Part shown: piece after piece, positions 8,322 through 15,844 of the stretch
Position numbering within the stretch: the first letter of the stretch is position 1
Layout of the letters: every line of letters starts with the position of its first letter
DNA from: Acinetobacter gerneri DSM 14967 = CIP 107464 = MTCC 9824
GTDB lineage: Bacteria > Pseudomonadota > Gammaproteobacteria > Pseudomonadales > Moraxellaceae
Direction of reading: 5' to 3'
Length of the DNA stretch: 64,000 nt
Assembly (NCBI RefSeq): GCF_000368565.1
Contig: NZ_KB849544.1
Location: 95,064 to 159,063 of the forward strand
Notes under the pieces: model-generated
Told to the model about the DNA's origin: nothing
The model's database searches: none
The model's input: only the letters and a program-made list of their open reading frames with translations
Program-made: the position numbers and the translations under genes

Positions 8322-8897
8322 TAAAAATGATTATTATAAAGTTAACATTTAGTTTTTTATTAATAAAAAATTAAATGATTATATTTATATGTTTGAGATG
8401 TTTTTATGAGAATTTTTCCATTGATTAGGGCTTTCACCAGTCCACAACTTAAAGGCACGTATAAAAGAAGTCTGCTCTTTATATCCTAATGAATGTGCTA
8501 TTTGTAATACAGACATTTCGTCATCTAAAAGATATTTTTTTGATAAATAAAATCGAGTATCTTTTAAAAGTTCTTGGAAAGTAATATTTTTATTTTTTAA
8601 TATTTTTTGTAGATTCCGAATAGATAAGTTGAGATTTTCAGCAACTGTGTCAATTGTTGCTTCATTATTGAGAATGGATTTCAAAATAGAGATTTTAACT
8701 AATCTAATAAAATCAGATCCATCAGGCATATCTTCCAAAATTTTGTCAGCATATTGTATCAGGATAATAAACAGCATATGATCAGCATTTTTATTTTTTA
8801 TTTCAAGTAAATCTTTTGAAATATAAATACGGGTATGACTCATATTGTAGGCTATAGGGCATTTGAAATATCGTTCATATATACTTGGGTTTTTAGG

Positions 8898-9936
8898 GGC
8901 TTTGTTGCATAAACATTCAAAAGCTGAGTTCTCCCCAATCCATTCAAATTTAAGACACAACTTGGGTGCGAGGTCTACCTAATTCCGTAAATCTATTCAG
9001 AACTGCCACACGCGCATGAATTTCATTGACCTGACTTTGAAAATGTCTTGCCGTCAGCCTATCACCTAATAATTTGATGCAATGCATCTTGGTTTCCACC
9101 AAACTACGACGGTGATAACCCGACCATTTTTTCCATAGGGTTCTGCCTAAATGTTTAACCGTTTGAAGTAACTCATTTCGTTCTATTGAACTTATTTTAG
9201 AATCTTTCCAGGGCTTGGCATTCTTTCTGGGTGGAATTACTGCATGTGCTTGACGATCTGAAATCACTTTTCTGCAGCACTTCGTGTCGTACGCGCCATC
9301 GGTATAGACAGAATCTATTCGCTCATCTAGTGGAATTTGATCCAGTAAATCACCTAGTACTTGTGAATCACTGACATTATTTGTAGTAAGCTGAACGGCA
9401 CGTATTTGCAGTGTTTCAGCATCTATACCAATATGCAGTTTACGCCATTGCCGACGGTATTCAGGCTGATGTTTTTTACGCTTCCATTCGCCTTCACCTA
9501 AAAACTTTAAACCCGTAGAGTCGACAAGTAGGTGTAACCCATCATGACTTTTCTGATAGCTTATCGCAATATCAATATGCTTTTGTCGTCTACAAAGGGT
9601 GGAGTAATCTGGTGCTGTCCAATTCAAGCCACAGAGTTTAATCAGGCTTTGAACAAAGCCAGTAACCATACGTAAAGAAAGACGGAATAGAGATTTGATC
9701 ATTAAACAGCATTGAATCGCTGTATCGGAATAAGTTTGATTTCGTCCTTGCTTGCCTTGTGGTTGTGCATACCATTGCGTCTTAGGATCAAACCAGATTG
9801 AAATATTTCCTCGCTTGATTAAAGCTTGGTTATACGAGGACCAATTGGTTGTACGATAGATTTTAGGTGTAGGCTTCTTCATCTGGAAATTATATTACTG
9901 AAGAAGCCTTCAAGAATAGCTTTGTGCAACAAAGCC
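8898..9936 (-). mobile_element. IS5-family (IS903-type) insertion sequence, complete
   Basis: A 1039-bp element. Terminal inverted repeats read GGCTTTGTTGCATAAA at 8898 and, on the other strand, GGCTTTGTTGCACAAA at the 9936 end (one mismatch in 16). It is flanked by a perfect 9-bp direct repeat GTTTTTAGG (8889-8897 and 9937-9945), the duplication size of the IS903 group. One intact transposase lies inside. Intact ends and a perfect duplication indicate a recent insertion. Confidence 0.96.
8950..9882 (-). CDS. IS5-family DDE transposase
   Basis: A 310-residue transposase of the DDE class, full length for the IS903 group. The N-terminal DUF4372/InsH-like region (TTNWSSYNQALIKRGNISIW) is typical. 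The catalytic residues can be placed: first Asp in LLVDSTGLK, second in VYTDGAYDTK, and Glu in the RRSLVETKMHCIK segment near the C-terminus. No frameshift or stop is seen, so it should be active. It is the only gene of the element and is transcribed in the same direction as the regulator it disrupts. Confidence 0.95.
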   Translation of the reverse strand: MKKPTPKIYRTTNWSSYNQALIKRGNISIWFDPKTQWYAQPQGKQGRNQTYSDTAIQCCLMIKSLFRLSLRMVTGFVQSLIKLCGLNWTAPDYSTLCRRQKHIDIAISYQKSHDGLHLLVDSTGLKFLGEGEWKRKKHQPEYRRQWRKLHIGIDAETLQIRAVQLTTNNVSDSQVLGDLLDQIPLDERIDSVYTDGAYDTKCCRKVISDRQAHAVIPPRKNAKPWKDSKISSIERNELLQTVKHLGRTLWKKWSGYHRRSLVETKMHCIKLLGDRLTARHFQSQVNEIHARVAVLNRFTELGRPRTQVVS

Positions 9937-10458
9937 GTTTTTAGGCTGAGGAATACTGAGCTCTAATTTGATAAAAATATGATTTTTAATATCTAAAAGT
10001 TGAGATATTCTTTGATAAATAATTGCAACTTGTAATTCTTCTGAAATAATTGTTTCCTTAATATAAAAGCCAGCTGAGTAGTAAGTTGCTAAATCCCAAG
10101 AAATAACAATATTATTATTAATAGACAGGATACTCTTATCAGTGTAGTTATACCAAATTTTAGTATATTTCGTAAAAAAATTTAAATAATCACCCAGAGT
10201 TTCAGAATTTTCAGCAATATAAGCACACACACCAATGTGGCTTGAATTAACATATTTTGCTATTTCTAAACCTAAGCCCTCACGACCATATTTTTTATCA
10301 ATATAACTAATCTTATTAAGCCATCTTTCAAAAGGGATATTTTCAGAGACATCATAAATATGGGTGACAGGTGAAGGGATATTGTTTTGCATGCAAAATT
10401 TATTTAGTAAGTTAACCATTCCGCTACCAACACTTTTCTTTTTTAGAATGCTTTCCAT

Positions 10459-10797
10459 ATAGCTCCGATTTAAAAAAGTTATAATATCTTTCTATAATAC
10501 TTTATATTTATTTTTAAATAAATAAAAAATCTATATTTTTGTTTTTTGGTTTAAATATTAATAATTTATATTTAATTTTGAGTTTTTAAAAGCTGAAATT
10601 TATTATAATTAATATCTACTTAACAAAATAATTTTTTAGAATTAATTTTTGGTTAGATTTTCTAATCAATAGGTTTTTTTATTAATTTTTATTAAAAAAT
10701 AATATATAAACTGAAACAATTTTAAATTGAAATGAATTGAGTATTTGTTAAATTTTAAGATGAGGTTTTAAATAAAGGCTATATCACCAGCCTGATT
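10459..10797. other. very A+T-rich intergenic region
   Basis: These 339 bases are extremely A+T-rich with many short homopolymer runs. They include the upstream region of the broken AraC gene. I see no gene and no clear repeat. They mark the left edge of a low-G+C accessory island that runs to about 14.3 kb. Confidence 0.5.
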
Positions 10798-10977
10798 ATG
10801 GTGGTTCCACAAGAGGCTTTTCTGGTGTATAGGTCACTTCATGCTAAACATGAAGATAAAGCATCTAAATATCTTACTTTTATATCGATCATAATTGCTG
10901 CAATTAGCATATTTTCAAAACAATACCTATTTGATAATCCCGATAAAGGTATTTTTATTACATTATTTTTTGTCTGA
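10798..10977 (+). CDS. N-terminal part of a split small membrane protein
   Basis: A 59-residue ORF beginning MVVPQEAFLVYRSLHAKHED. It has one clear membrane helix (about residues 27-42) and then the first half of a second (GIFITLFFV) where the frame ends at TGA. The stop overlaps the ATG of the next ORF, which begins with the rest of the hydrophobic helix. Read together with a -1 shift, they form a normal two-helix hairpin followed by a soluble domain and a last helix. The open frame continues a little upstream of the ATG without another good start, so the protein may also be truncated at its N-terminus. Either a decayed gene or a translationally coupled pair. Confidence 0.5.
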   Translation: MVVPQEAFLVYRSLHAKHEDKASKYLTFISIIIAAISIFSKQYLFDNPDKGIFITLFFV

Positions 10978-11282
10978 TGATGGTTTTAATCTTTTTGTCA
11001 TTATGTTTTATTGCTAGAAATTTATTTCATGTTTTAGAAGTTGGGAAAGTAGGTAAGTTAGATAATAGCTTAGATATGATTAACTTTTTTACAGGTGCAG
11101 AAAACTTGCCATTAATTCAATTTAACTTATCAAAAGATATTGCTGAGATTATCAAAGGTTACGAAGAGCGCAATAAAATTAAAGTTGATTTCTTAAACTC
11201 TGCATTTAAAGAGATAAAATTTTGTGGATTGATGTTTGTTCTTACTGTATTATTTATTGTAATTGATACAATAATTAAATGA
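10977..11282 (+). CDS. C-terminal part of split small membrane protein
   Basis: A 101-residue protein starting in the middle of a hydrophobic helix (MMVLIFLSLCFIA). A polar region of about 55 residues follows (LDNSLDMINFF to YEERNKIKV), then a C-terminal helix (GLMFVLTVLFIVIDTII). The layout of two N-terminal helices, a cytosolic domain and one C-terminal helix resembles the general plan of SLATT/Pycsar-TM-type membrane effectors of defence systems, but I do not recognise the family and claim no homology. It overlaps the upstream ORF by ATGA-type coupling and is followed within 20 bp by two tiny ORFs and a terminator, so it looks like the main gene of a small operon. Confidence 0.6.
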   Translation: MMVLIFLSLCFIARNLFHVLEVGKVGKLDNSLDMINFFTGAENLPLIQFNLSKDIAEIIKGYEERNKIKVDFLNSAFKEIKFCGLMFVLTVLFIVIDTIIK

Positions 11283-11295
11283 GGAATATGAAAAG

Positions 11296-11385
11296 ATGCA
11301 ATTCAATAAACCCGTACCACTAGATGTTAATCGGCCACCAATCATTGTTGAAGAAAGAAGTTTGGATAAAGGAAAAGGAAAGTAA
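11296..11385 (+). CDS. 29-residue proline-rich micro-ORF A
   Basis: A small ORF encoding a peptide that begins MQFNKPVPLDVNRPPI and ends in a Lys/Gly-rich tail. It starts 13 bp after the membrane-protein stop, behind GAGGAAT. It shares the pattern KPVP-x2-V-x2-PPI-x-I-x3-S-x3-K with the next ORF, one base downstream. Such in-register similarity between two adjacent tiny ORFs is hard to explain unless both are translated and arose by duplication. Function unknown. Confidence 0.5.
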   Translation: MQFNKPVPLDVNRPPIIVEERSLDKGKGK

Positions 11386-11386
11386 T

Positions 11387-11491
11387 ATGAGTAACAACAC
11401 TTCTAAACCAGTTCCTCCTTCTGTTCCAACTCCACCGATTAAGATCATTGGCGATTCAATACCAGAAAAATTAATAAAAAACCCTAGATAA
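11387..11491 (+). CDS. 34-residue proline-rich micro-ORF B
   Basis: The second tiny ORF, beginning MSNNTSKPVPPSVPTPPIKI. The upstream ORF's GGAAAAGGAAAG tail supplies a Shine-Dalgarno sequence, and its stop codon lies one base before this ATG. It shares the KPVP...PPI...S...K pattern with ORF A. It is soluble, has no signal peptide, and ends in basic residues. A rho-independent terminator follows within 10 bp, so these ORFs are the last genes of the operon. Confidence 0.52.
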   Translation: MSNNTSKPVPPSVPTPPIKIIGDSIPEKLIKNPR

Positions 11492-11496
11492 TCTTG

Positions 11497-11524
11497 AAAG
11501 GCTCATCGAAAGATGAGCTTTTTG
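11497..11524 (+). terminator. rho-independent terminator
   Basis: Stem GCTCATC / GATGAGC around a GAAA tetraloop, with a preceding A run and a following T run. It closes the small operon of the split membrane gene and micro-ORFs. Confidence 0.88.
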
Positions 11525-11677
11525 GTTGATTCAATTAATAGCTTTGTTATTACTATTTTTGTTAATTAAACTGATAAATCTAACATGTATAGAATTTTGT
11601 TTATTTTTGTTGCTTTATAAAACTCAACTAATAATTTAAATTAATATTCAAGTAATTTTTATAGAAAGAATAAAAGT

Positions 11678-12127
11678 ATGGAATCTATACCAGAAAATTA
11701 CAAGCTTATGTTTTCATCTTTAGATTGTAGCGATGATGATACACACTTTTGGACATATAACTGGGAAAATAATGAAAATTTACCCCCTTGTGCTCTTAAT
11801 TTTAAATACCCTGAATTTGAGGAAATAGTATGGGAAGACTTAGATCCAGAATGTTTTAAGTTAATCACTGTCGACATTAAAGATGTACTAGACAGATTTC
11901 ATAATGGAGAAGCTGGGTACTTATTGAGTCCGTTTAAGTATTATAGGGTTAGAAAAGAACTATCTAACAATTCTGCTGAGCTTAAATTTTATTATCCTGA
12001 AGTGCGAATTGGAGGCGATAATAAAATACATTTAGGCGAAGGTAGGCATAGATTAAATGCATTGATGAAAATTTATGGATTGAAAGAAATAAAAGCTAAG
12101 GTATTTTTAAAAGATTATCTTATTTAA
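11678..12127 (+). CDS. hypothetical protein with ParB-like GRHRL motif
   Basis: A 149-residue acidic soluble protein. Its C-terminal end (residues about 112-145) reads GGDNKIHLGEGRHRLNALMKIYG followed by a short beta segment KAKVFL. This resembles the 'DGRHRL-x-AL' core of ParB/sulfiredoxin-like folds, where the Arg/His residues bind nucleotide or DNA. The rest is not recognised and no full ParB domain is visible. It stands alone in the A+T-rich island, behind its own A+T-rich upstream region. It might be a small regulatory or defence-associated protein; the function is not assigned. Confidence 0.6.
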   Translation: MESIPENYKLMFSSLDCSDDDTHFWTYNWENNENLPPCALNFKYPEFEEIVWEDLDPECFKLITVDIKDVLDRFHNGEAGYLLSPFKYYRVRKELSNNSAELKFYYPEVRIGGDNKIHLGEGRHRLNALMKIYGLKEIKAKVFLKDYLI

Positions 12128-12259
12128 CACATCTGCCATATGCATTTCTAGATTATTGAGTATTCATATTAAATAGTATTCTTTGTATTAGATAAAAATA
12201 TGTTATTGAAAACTATAAATTATAGGATATGATTAAGATATTTCTTACAGGGAGGTTTT

Positions 12260-12955
12260 ATGAATTACATAATGCTATTGGCAAGATTGTTTTCAAAAGA
12301 AGAGTGGGCAGATGACTTTCTAGAATTTGGAAAGTTTAGAATGAATACATTGAATAGTTTTAAAAATTATATTGATGAATATAGTTATAATATAGGGGAC
12401 CCACTTGAGGGCATTAGTTCTCACTATCTTGGTGATCATGATGTTAAATTAACAATTAAACATAAGAATCAAGTTATTGATATTTCAGATTTTGTATCTT
12501 TACATATACAAAGGAATGATATTTTATATCAGAATGTTTTTTGTATGTTTGCTCCAAGCGTAATAAAAGATGTTGAGTACACAATTGAATCAATGACTGA
12601 TAAAATTTCACTAAATGAAGATACTAAAAAACTTGGTGATCATATGGTTATAATTCATAAACCAGAGGTATTTTTTGAGAGATTAAAGGAAGCTTCGAAC
12701 AAATTAAATTATATATTAAAGTTAGGTTTAATAGATTATAGAGATTTCTCTAAACCAATAAGATTGAAAGATGAAGAAATTGGTTTTGTTAAAAGTATAG
12801 ATTATGCGCACCAAAGTGAATACAGAATAATGATAGATTCTAGACGTAATATTGATGAACACATAGATATGCAAATAGGTTCATTAAAAGATATTGCAAT
12901 AAAAATTAAGACTGAAGACTTCAACAACAGTTTTAAAATTACACCGAAGACATAA
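12260..12955 (+). CDS. hypothetical protein, accessory island
   Basis: A 231-residue soluble protein preceded by a strong GGAGG ribosome-binding site. The opening FSKEEWADDFLEFGKFRMNTLNSFKN and later GDPLEGI, and then the block 'GFVKSIDYAHQSEYRIMI' near residue 175, resemble an uncharacterised family found in mobile and defence islands in which 'G-x-I/F-x-MN...F' is followed by 'K...Y-x-Q-x-EYRI'. I recall the pattern but no function. There is no signal peptide or membrane segment. Codon use is strongly A/T-biased, as in the rest of the island. Confidence 0.6.
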   Translation: MNYIMLLARLFSKEEWADDFLEFGKFRMNTLNSFKNYIDEYSYNIGDPLEGISSHYLGDHDVKLTIKHKNQVIDISDFVSLHIQRNDILYQNVFCMFAPSVIKDVEYTIESMTDKISLNEDTKKLGDHMVIIHKPEVFFERLKEASNKLNYILKLGLIDYRDFSKPIRLKDEEIGFVKSIDYAHQSEYRIMIDSRRNIDEHIDMQIGSLKDIAIKIKTEDFNNSFKITPKT

Positions 12956-13011
12956 AAATTGGAAAGCATATAACTTCGGAGTAAAGTTTATAATTTTTAT
13001 AGGAACAAAAA

Positions 13012-13254
13012 GTGAAAGTAAAAGAGTTAATTGAACAATTACAGAAATTAGATCCTGAACAAACTGTTTTAGCTATTTGTGAGGATGATGATATAGTTCG
13101 TAAAGGACATGCATTTGAAACTTTTTGGGTTGATTCAGCAACTACTATTAGGGCAGAAGCGAAACGGCTAGATTTTGGTGAAGTTGAATTTAAATTTGGT
13201 GAATATCCAGAAACTAGAGATCATGTCTTTTTGCATTTAGAACATAAATTCTAG
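13012..13254 (+). CDS. small hypothetical protein (80 aa)
   Basis: An 80-residue acidic protein with a GTG start, preceded by AGGAAC. The opening KVKELIEQLQKLDPEQTVLAI matches small plasmid- and phage-borne proteins with the pattern 'V-x-ELI-x-x-L-x-x-LDP-x-x-x-V'. No catalytic motif can be seen. It lies alone between two other unrecognised genes of the island. Function unknown. Confidence 0.6.
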   Translation: MKVKELIEQLQKLDPEQTVLAICEDDDIVRKGHAFETFWVDSATTIRAEAKRLDFGEVEFKFGEYPETRDHVFLHLEHKF

Positions 13255-13314
13255 TCAACTAAAATAAAATATCTAATTTTATGCATTAATGCATGTTAAT
13301 TTAGAAGTACATAA

Positions 13315-14079
13315 ATGAATCCGCAAATTATAGATACGGCTATCCAAGCTGCTCAAATTCAGGCAGATGCAACAATTCGTGCAGCTTACTTAGGCGGTAT
13401 TGGTATAGGCATAGGAATTATATTCTCCTGGTGGACAGCTTTGCACATCCAAAAGAATGCTAGAGTTGCGGAAACAAGAAGGAATATTTATCTAGATTTA
13501 GTTGAATCTTTTTCCAATTTAGTTTATTCACTTCATTCACTCAAAATGAATACAGATATAGAACATTTAATTGATTCATATCATATTTTCTCAACAAATT
13601 TTGACAAAGCTATGTTTGTTTGTGAAACAAAAACTAAAGAAGAGATGGTGAAATTCAATGAGTCAATTGTACCTAAAACAAAAGTTTTTATTAAATCTTT
13701 AGCTGAATTTAATGGGGCAATTGAAAAAATAAAAGCTTTAGAAAAAAAGCACAGTGAAATTCTTATGAGTTTAAAGCCCATATATACAAAAATTGATAAT
13801 TTTAGTATTGAAAGTCCAATGAATATAAAAATTTCAAATGCTTTTGATTTAATAAATTCAAAATTAAAACAATCTCAAAAAATTGTCGATGAAATTAGTG
13901 ATCTAGAATCATCTAACGAACATCAAACTCATAAAATATTTAAAGATTTAGATAATTATATTCAAGTTTTATCAGAATCTACGATTAATATAATTTACCT
14001 ATTACGTTTAGAAATTGGAATTAAGACAGATGTTGAAAGAGAAAAAAAATTAATCCAAAGATTAAATGCAATTAATTGA
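13315..14079 (+). CDS. hypothetical membrane-anchored coiled-coil protein
   Basis: A 254-residue protein. A single membrane helix near the N-terminus (about residues 24-46, glycine/isoleucine-rich, ending WWTALHI) is followed by about 200 mostly helical residues, probably a cytosolic coiled coil. Regions such as 'IEKIKALEKKHSEIL' and 'KLKQSQKIVDEISDLES' have heptad-like spacing. No enzymatic motif is visible. It lies at the right side of the low-G+C island and is closed by its own terminator. The topology would fit a membrane sensor or scaffold; no function is claimed. Confidence 0.65.
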   Translation: MNPQIIDTAIQAAQIQADATIRAAYLGGIGIGIGIIFSWWTALHIQKNARVAETRRNIYLDLVESFSNLVYSLHSLKMNTDIEHLIDSYHIFSTNFDKAMFVCETKTKEEMVKFNESIVPKTKVFIKSLAEFNGAIEKIKALEKKHSEILMSLKPIYTKIDNFSIESPMNIKISNAFDLINSKLKQSQKIVDEISDLESSNEHQTHKIFKDLDNYIQVLSESTINIIYLLRLEIGIKTDVEREKKLIQRLNAIN

Positions 14080-14095
14080 ACATTTCACAACTTTG

Positions 14096-14116
14096 CCTCC
14101 CTCGGGAGGTTTTTTT
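14096..14116 (+). terminator. rho-independent terminator
   Basis: Short G+C-rich stem CCTCC / GGAGG followed by seven T residues, 16 bp after the preceding stop codon. Confidence 0.85.
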
Positions 14117-14202
14117 ATAGAAAAATTATATTGTTCAAGAAATAATCTTAAAATTGATATAACAACTTAACTTTTATAATTTTATTTATTTTGGGGGGAA
14201 TT

Positions 14203-14301
14203 ATGGCAGGTTAAACAGTTGAGTGTCAGGTATGTCATAGTACAAATGGCTACAACGCTGTTAAAATATAAATAATTGAAAATCCTAGCGAATACTATTG
14301 T
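14203..14301 (+). pseudogene. remnant of a small zinc-finger gene
   Basis: Behind a strong GGGGGGAA ribosome-binding site, an ATG opens a frame that reads MAG, stop, TVECQVCHSTNGYNAVKI, stop, IIENPSEYYC and then runs in frame into the next gene's ATG. The Cys-x2-Cys and final Cys resemble small zinc-ribbon or restriction-alleviation-like proteins. Two in-frame TAA codons mean it cannot make the full peptide. Alternatively this is just the leader of the transporter gene. Confidence 0.4.
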
Positions 14302-15468
14302 ATGCAATCCATTCCTATACACCATAAACTCGCAGGTTTCTATTTTTTCTATTATTCCATTGTTGGGACATTTATGCCTTATTGGAGTTTATATCTTCAA
14401 GATCAGGGCTTTAGTTACCAAGAAATAGGTGTTTTATCTTCTATTGCGATTATCACACGCTTTTTTGCGCCCTTTATTTGGGGATGGATTGCAGATAAAT
14501 CAGGCAAAAGAATGTTGCTTGTGCGTATTGCAACATGGATGGAGGCAACGATTTGGTTTCTAATTTTTATCATTCCAAATAACTTTCAATCTATTGCATT
14601 TTTAATGCTGATTTTCAGCTTTTTTCAAAATGCTATTTTAGCCCAATTTGAAGGCGTGACTTTATTTTGGTTAGGAGATAAAAGAGCAGAGCAATACGGA
14701 AAAGTTAGAAAATGGGGTTCAGTTGGATTTATTGTAGGTGTATTTTTGATCGGGGCATTATTGGAAGTCGTTCCAATTTCTATGTTACCAATTATGTTGC
14801 TATGTATTGCATTTTTAGCATTTCTTTGGTCATTTACCATCAAAGAACCTGAAACAGCACCTAGTGCACAAAAACAATTGGAACCACTCTTTCCCATTAT
14901 AAAAAGACCTGTTGTTGCAGCATTTTTTTTAATCGAATTTACGTTACTTTTCTCACAAGCACCCTTTTATAGTTTTTATAGTAATTACTTGAAACAAAGT
15001 GGCTTTACTACGACAGAGATTGGCTTTTTATGGTCTGTAGGCGTAATTGCTGAAATTATTATGTTTGCAAAAGCCAATTTTTTTCTCAAAAGATTTTCTT
15101 GGAGAAATCTCGTTATTTTATGTCTAATGATGACATGCCTACGGTTTATTTTAGTCGGATTATTTCCAAATCATTTTATAATTCAATTTATTGCACAAAC
15201 TTTCCATGCATTCAGTTTTGGTTTATTCCATGTGATAGCCATGCGTATTATATTCCAAAACTTTAGCATTACACAGCAAGGGCGGGGGCAGGCTTTGTAT
15301 AGCACGATGTGGGGATTGGGTGTTGCCTCAGGAAGTATATTGGCTGGACGATATTGGCAGATATTATCTGGAGAAAATATTTTTATTATTGCAGGATTAT
15401 GCACGTTTTTTGGTTTATTATTTGTCCGATTTTTACCAGCAAAAGTACAAGAAAATTCTATCAATTGA
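14302..15468 (+). CDS. MFS transporter, HcaT-like (nucleoside:H+/phenylpropionate type)
   Basis: A 388-residue inner-membrane protein with about 12 hydrophobic helices, the normal size for the HcaT/MFS_1-like branch. The start 'HKLAGFYFFYYSIVGTFMPYWSLYLQDQGFS' followed by 'EIGVLSSIAIITRFFAPFIWGWIADKSGKR' is typical: loop 2-3 contains the G-x-x-ADK-x-GKR variant of the MFS signature. E. coli HcaT is linked to 3-phenylpropionate uptake, but the substrate here cannot be inferred because there are no catabolic genes beside it. There is no good ribosome-binding site before the ATG, and translation may depend on the leader upstream. A weak hairpin follows the gene, and then a MITE-like element. Confidence 0.82.
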   Translation: MQSIPIHHKLAGFYFFYYSIVGTFMPYWSLYLQDQGFSYQEIGVLSSIAIITRFFAPFIWGWIADKSGKRMLLVRIATWMEATIWFLIFIIPNNFQSIAFLMLIFSFFQNAILAQFEGVTLFWLGDKRAEQYGKVRKWGSVGFIVGVFLIGALLEVVPISMLPIMLLCIAFLAFLWSFTIKEPETAPSAQKQLEPLFPIIKRPVVAAFFLIEFTLLFSQAPFYSFYSNYLKQSGFTTTEIGFLWSVGVIAEIIMFAKANFFLKRFSWRNLVILCLMMTCLRFILVGLFPNHFIIQFIAQTFHAFSFGLFHVIAMRIIFQNFSITQQGRGQALYSTMWGLGVASGSILAGRYWQILSGENIFIIAGLCTFFGLLFVRFLPAKVQENSIN

Positions 15469-15503
15469 TCAATTTGATGATTTGTTAACTACGATAAAAT
15501 TAC

Positions 15504-15529
15504 AGGGAAGGCAGAAGCTTTCCCTTTAT
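15504..15529 (+). terminator. weak hairpin after MFS gene
   Basis: Stem AGGGAA / TTCCCT with a 10-base loop followed by TTTATG. Modest strength. Confidence 0.4.
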
Positions 15530-15548
15530 GTTTTACGATTTAAATAAT

Positions 15549-15814
15549 AGGGTCTGTTGACATTTCACAACTGAATTGCGTTGTTGACTAAAATTGAGCA
15601 GGCAAGGCACGAAATGCAGAGAATGGCGAGACCATTTTCAAATTTCGTAACGATGCCTGAGATAATTTTAGCAACAACCCTTCGGGACGAGAGTTTTTTT
15701 TGATGCTATTTCGTTGTAGCTTGATCATTTAGATCACTAAATTTCTCAATCTACGCCTCATATCATCTAAAAAACACTCATCGTCGCAACCAATTTGAAA
15801 TGTCAACAGACCCT
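15549..15814. mobile_element. complete 266-bp MITE-like element (copy 2)
   Basis: Perfect 19-bp terminal inverted repeats (AGGGTCTGTTGACATTTCA and its complement) with a probable 3-bp duplication AAT on each side (15546-15548, 15815-15817). It has no transposase gene. Inside, a second long inverted repeat pairs GTTGTTGACTAAAATT near the left end with AATTTTAGCAACAAC about 90 bp later, so the single strand can fold strongly. A second copy lies at 1-210. The ends resemble IS5-family termini in general form, so a resident IS5-like transposase may have moved it. Confidence 0.85.
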
Positions 15815-15844
15815 AATATAATGATATTTTACAGTTGGTTAAAT

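Larger units (their letters stand above)
8385..10458 (-). pseudogene. AraC-family regulator gene interrupted by an IS element
   Basis: The two halves of one gene flank an insertion sequence. The 5' half (10458 down to 9937) encodes about 174 residues of an Arabinose_bd/OruR-type N-terminal domain ending ...SIPQPKN. The 3' half (8897 down to 8385) resumes PSIYERYF and ends in a double helix-turn-helix AraC domain ('SVLQIAHSLGYKEQTSFIRAFKLWTGESPNQW'). The 9-bp target duplication GTTTTTAGG encodes PKN on both sides, so removing the element and one duplicate restores one 341-residue reading frame, the usual length for this subfamily. The gene converges on the fimbrial operon. AraC proteins such as Rns/CfaD control CS1/CFA/I pili, although those are smaller, so a link to the fimbriae is plausible but unproven. 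The separate half-ORFs run into IS sequence and are unlikely to be functional. Confidence 0.93.

Noticed and set aside
8385..8960. Separate 191-residue AraC gene
   Set aside because: Its first 24 codons are IS sequence and the target duplication; it is the 3' half of the interrupted regulator gene.
9910..10458. Separate 182-residue gene
   Set aside because: Its last eight codons come from the IS end; it is the 5' half of the same regulator gene.
10798..14079. Prophage or integrative element
   Set aside because: No integrase, structural phage gene, tRNA or attachment repeat is seen; only composition and gene novelty mark it as accessory.
15320..15547. Plus-strand ORF overlapping the MFS gene end
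   Set aside because: A shifted-frame shadow of the MFS gene running into intergenic DNA, with no ribosome-binding site or recognisable protein.
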